DNA from: Flavobacteriaceae bacterium
Lineage (GTDB): Bacteria; Bacteroidota; Bacteroidia; Flavobacteriales; Flavobacteriaceae
Assembly: GCA_029247985.1 (NCBI GenBank)
Contig: JAQWKF010000057.1
Span: 1 to 17,556, forward strand
Direction: 5' to 3'
DNA: 17,556 nt
Shown: piece by piece, positions 15,312-17,556 of the stretch
Layout of the letters: each line of letters starts with the position of its first letter
Position numbering within the stretch: the stretch's first letter is position 1
Position numbers and translations under genes: made by a program
The notes under the pieces: model-generated
The model's database searches: none
Told to the model about the DNA's origin: nothing
Seen by the model: the letters and a program-made list of their open reading frames with translations, nothing else

Positions 15312-16893
15312 ACCGCTCTTGTAATTCCCAGTTGGCGCGAACATCTAGCAGCGTTTCGAAATGATAGACAGGTTCTGGCTTTTGCTTTTTTAGGTAATGA
15401 CCCGTATCCCATTTTCCATTGGCATTTTCATCAATACGTACCCTGATGTAATATTTATTCGGTTTTAAATAAGCAAAGCGGTATAAGCCCTGAGGTTCTG
15501 TCACATAAATAGCGCGTTTTATCTCCTCTTTTTCATCTAATAAATCAATGAAAATGGGGAATGTGGGCACGTTGCCCAATCGCAGGGATAAATTACCGTA
15601 GTCAACACGGCTTTTCGTGCTGAATTTTACAGTTAGCGAATCGTTTGTGGTTTCAAAAAAATCTGTGATGGCACCAGGTAAAAGTTGCAGTTCATACTTT
15701 TCGTTAGGGAAAATATCAAATAGCAGTTGTAATTCGTGCTTGTTGTATTGCGCCATTTTAAAGGGGACATCAACCGAGTCTTTGTCTACTAATAAAACAG
15801 CATCTGAACTAAACGCCTTTAAGGGTGTATTTGTTCTGATTTTTAGTGTATCGGTAAGGTCTAGCGTACCACTTTGCACTACGGTAATTTTTAGCGAGTC
15901 GGGTTCTGCTTTTCTAATGCGGTATTCATATGATTTAGTCAAGGTGTCGTGTTTGAGCGTAAACTTCAATGAGTCTGTCTCAATGCCTTTATACCAATAA
16001 TACAAAGTATCCGTTTCACGATCTAGGGAAACAACAGAAGAAAAAGATTCTGGCAACGCTCCTTCTAAAACGACCTCAAAGTCAGGACTTCCTTTATAGC
16101 CAAAGCCTATGCGTTGTTTCCCAGCCTGATAAGCACGGCCAAAAGCAAAATCGGGATCTTCTGTAAACAAAGACAGGGAAAATAGGCTGTCATTAGGTAA
16201 TGTTATTGGGTTTGAAATCACATCAATTTTATCTACTGATGGATCAAATACATAATTTTTAGAAACGTCTTTTATAGCAGCTAGTAAATATTGCCCCGCT
16301 TTTAAATTGGGGATGGTAAATTCGACCAAGCTGTCAAGGGTGTTGGTGTAATAAAGGGGTTTGTTCTTAAAAATCACAGAATCTGTAAAAGTACTGTCTA
16401 CAGGATATAGCATCACTGAAACAAAGTTTTCAGGTTTGCGCAATAAGGCATCTGAAATGCGTCCTCTTAGCGTTAAAGAGTCAATGACTGGTCCAGTTGA
16501 AAAAACATAAGAGAAAAAGGATAAGGGATTCCCCTCATTGTTGTCCACCACGCTTTCTCCAAAATTAAAGGTATAGGTTGTATTGGGTGCAAGCGAATCT
16601 ATAAATTCAATATTAATGTATTTGGACGCCAACCCCTGAGGCGAAATAATGTAGGTACTTTGATCAAGGGGTGGAGAAATTACCAGTTGCTCTCTTAATT
16701 TATTAAGCTTGATATATTCGTCAAAGTAAATGCGAATCTCATCTTCTTTAAAGTTAACGGTTTCTTGCGGGGGTTCAGCACGCAACAGCACTGGGGGAGT
16801 TTCGTCTTTAGGGCCACCAGTTGGTGAACCACGGCGGGCACATTGTGCGAATAATGCGCAAATGAACAGTGCAACAAAAATACGTTTAAGCAT
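15298..16893 (-). CDS. Big_5 (Ig-like) domain lipoprotein
   Basis: A 531-residue envelope lipoprotein. The signal peptide (MLKRIFVALFICALFAQC) ends in a lipobox with C18, followed by ARRGSPTGGPKDETPPVL, a start seen in a widespread Bacteroidota lipoprotein family of unknown role. An N-terminal bacterial Ig-like (Big_5) domain covers about residues 33-135 (FDEYIKLN, LAPNTTYTFNFGESVVDNNEGNPL). The middle is beta-rich and serine/aspartate-rich. Near the C-terminus, RIDENANGKWDTGHY (from 486) looks like a DxNxNGxWD calcium-binding loop. It starts 27 bp after the comF stop, so the two are probably co-transcribed. The 3' end overlaps the amidase gene. Confidence 0.88.
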   Translation of the reverse strand: MLKRIFVALFICALFAQCARRGSPTGGPKDETPPVLLRAEPPQETVNFKEDEIRIYFDEYIKLNKLREQLVISPPLDQSTYIISPQGLASKYINIEFIDSLAPNTTYTFNFGESVVDNNEGNPLSFFSYVFSTGPVIDSLTLRGRISDALLRKPENFVSVMLYPVDSTFTDSVIFKNKPLYYTNTLDSLVEFTIPNLKAGQYLLAAIKDVSKNYVFDPSVDKIDVISNPITLPNDSLFSLSLFTEDPDFAFGRAYQAGKQRIGFGYKGSPDFEVVLEGALPESFSSVVSLDRETDTLYYWYKGIETDSLKFTLKHDTLTKSYEYRIRKAEPDSLKITVVQSGTLDLTDTLKIRTNTPLKAFSSDAVLLVDKDSVDVPFKMAQYNKHELQLLFDIFPNEKYELQLLPGAITDFFETTNDSLTVKFSTKSRVDYGNLSLRLGNVPTFPIFIDLLDEKEEIKRAIYVTEPQGLYRFAYLKPNKYYIRVRIDENANGKWDTGHYLKKQKPEPVYHFETLLDVRANWELQERFILK

Positions 16894-16920
16894 GATGCAA
16901 AATAACGACTATTTTCTTGC

Positions 16921-17556
16921 TTACGGAAGAATGTTTTGTGCATAGGCCATTCCAAGTATCGAAATTTTTTGGGTGGTTTGTGTTAGCAAGGCATTTCCAC
17001 AAGCGGTTAGTGTGGCTCCCGTGGTAATTACATCATCGACCAACAGCAGGTGTTCGTAAGCGACATTGGTTTTTATATCAAATGCATGCTCTACCTCTTT
17101 CCAACGCCGTTCTCTATTCATACGTACGAGTGTTTTGGTTTCTTTTTTTCTAAAAAGTGTGTTGTCCAGAAATGGTACGCCTAGTAGGGTTGCCCAATAT
17201 TTGCCGAAACGCGTACTTTGATTGTATCCTCGCTGTTTTTTTCGTTTTGGATGAAGTGGAACAGGGACAACTGCATCACATTGCTTTAATAAATGTTGTT
17301 GAGGCAGCAAAGCAAAACACTGCCTGGCCATCCAATCTCCTATTTTGGGTTTGCCTTGATATTTGAGCGCATGTAAGAGGTGTTGAATGGGGTTATTTTG
17401 GACAAAATAAAATGGAGCATAAGCACTCTCAAGAGGAAGATTTCGGCGCATCATCACTTTGAGGGAATTGTTATTATCCTTTTCAAAATAGGTTTTGGGT
17501 AGTTGCGCTTGACAATACACACACAGCCATTGCTGCTTTTTTGACAAGGGAAGTCC
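16921..17556 (-). CDS. comF: ComF family phosphoribosyltransferase-like protein, 5' end outside the window
   Basis: A ComF/GntX family protein with a type I phosphoribosyltransferase fold; homologues are needed for natural transformation in some bacteria. The frame stays open to the right edge (the last in-window codons read Gly-Leu-Pro before a TTG), so the gene is truncated and roughly 20-30 N-terminal residues are missing. The fragment keeps the second half of the zinc-finger (CVYCQ), the segment ALKYQGKPKIGDW, the VPVPLHPKRKKQRGYNQS signature and the PRPP loop LLLVDDVITTGATL. It stops 27 bp before the Big_5 lipoprotein gene. Any promoter lies outside the window. Confidence 0.92.
   Translation of the reverse strand, partial: GLPLSKKQQWLCVYCQAQLPKTYFEKDNNNSLKVMMRRNLPLESAYAPFYFVQNNPIQHLLHALKYQGKPKIGDWMARQCFALLPQQHLLKQCDAVVPVPLHPKRKKQRGYNQSTRFGKYWATLLGVPFLDNTLFRKKETKTLVRMNRERRWKEVEHAFDIKTNVAYEHLLLVDDVITTGATLTACGNALLTQTTQKISILGMAYAQNILP

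Noticed and set aside
17545..17547. TTG as the real start of comF
   Set aside because: The frame continues upstream to the window edge, and the family's first zinc-finger cysteine pair is missing, so the gene starts outside the window.

Overview
The window reads as a chromosomal segment of a Bacteroidota bacterium, most likely in the Flavobacteriia. The basis is the gene set and its style: a SUF iron-sulfur operon with a lipoprotein inside it, a three-gene sdhCAB with a single five-helix cytochrome b, a 'glycosyl hydrolase'-type BNR/VPS10-like secreted protein, and a Big_5 lipoprotein starting right after comF. Bacteroidota-type -7 boxes (TAnnTTTG) are present and Shine-Dalgarno sequences are largely absent. 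No rRNA, tRNA, CRISPR, insertion sequence or phage gene was seen. The segment is densely coding, and no stretch over 300 bases lacks a gene.

Layout. Positions 1-5496 (minus strand) hold a SUF operon, in transcription order: sufA-like A-type carrier, sufB, a small NlpE-C-like lipoprotein, sufC, sufD, sufS, and the first codons of sufE, which runs off the left edge. Gaps are 16 bp or less and several genes overlap. Positions 5497-5640 are a compact divergent regulatory region. thiL (5641-6678, plus) meets a convergent Xaa-Pro aminopeptidase (6675-7958, minus) with interlocked stop codons. A large exported Asp-box (BNR) protein follows (8001-10820, plus). Then comes sdhC-sdhA-sdhB (10952-14377, plus) behind a well-formed Bacteroidota promoter. 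A YafV-like omega-amidase (14538-15311, plus) converges with a Big_5 lipoprotein (15298-16893, minus), which lies downstream of comF (16921-17556 and beyond, minus, 5' end outside the window).

How the parts work together. The SUF genes make a complete cluster-building set: SufS/SufE supply sulfur, SufBC2D is the scaffold and ATPase, and SufA is a carrier. Several likely clients exist, including SdhB in this same window with its three Fe-S clusters. ThiL makes thiamine diphosphate and SdhCAB is complex II of the TCA cycle and respiratory chain. The rest is housekeeping: dipeptide turnover, omega-amidase metabolite repair, and a DNA-uptake-associated phosphoribosyltransferase homologue.

The least explained parts are the following. 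(1) The sufA/thiL intergenic region carries an identical 13-bp motif in inverted orientation, placed exactly 4 bp upstream of each of two opposed TAnnTTTG boxes. (2) A lipoprotein gene is embedded in the SUF operon. (3) A possible 32-residue single-pass membrane protein gene is convergent with sdhB. (4) The thiL transcript may be leaderless. I did not find a clearly new multi-gene system; most of the window is core metabolism.
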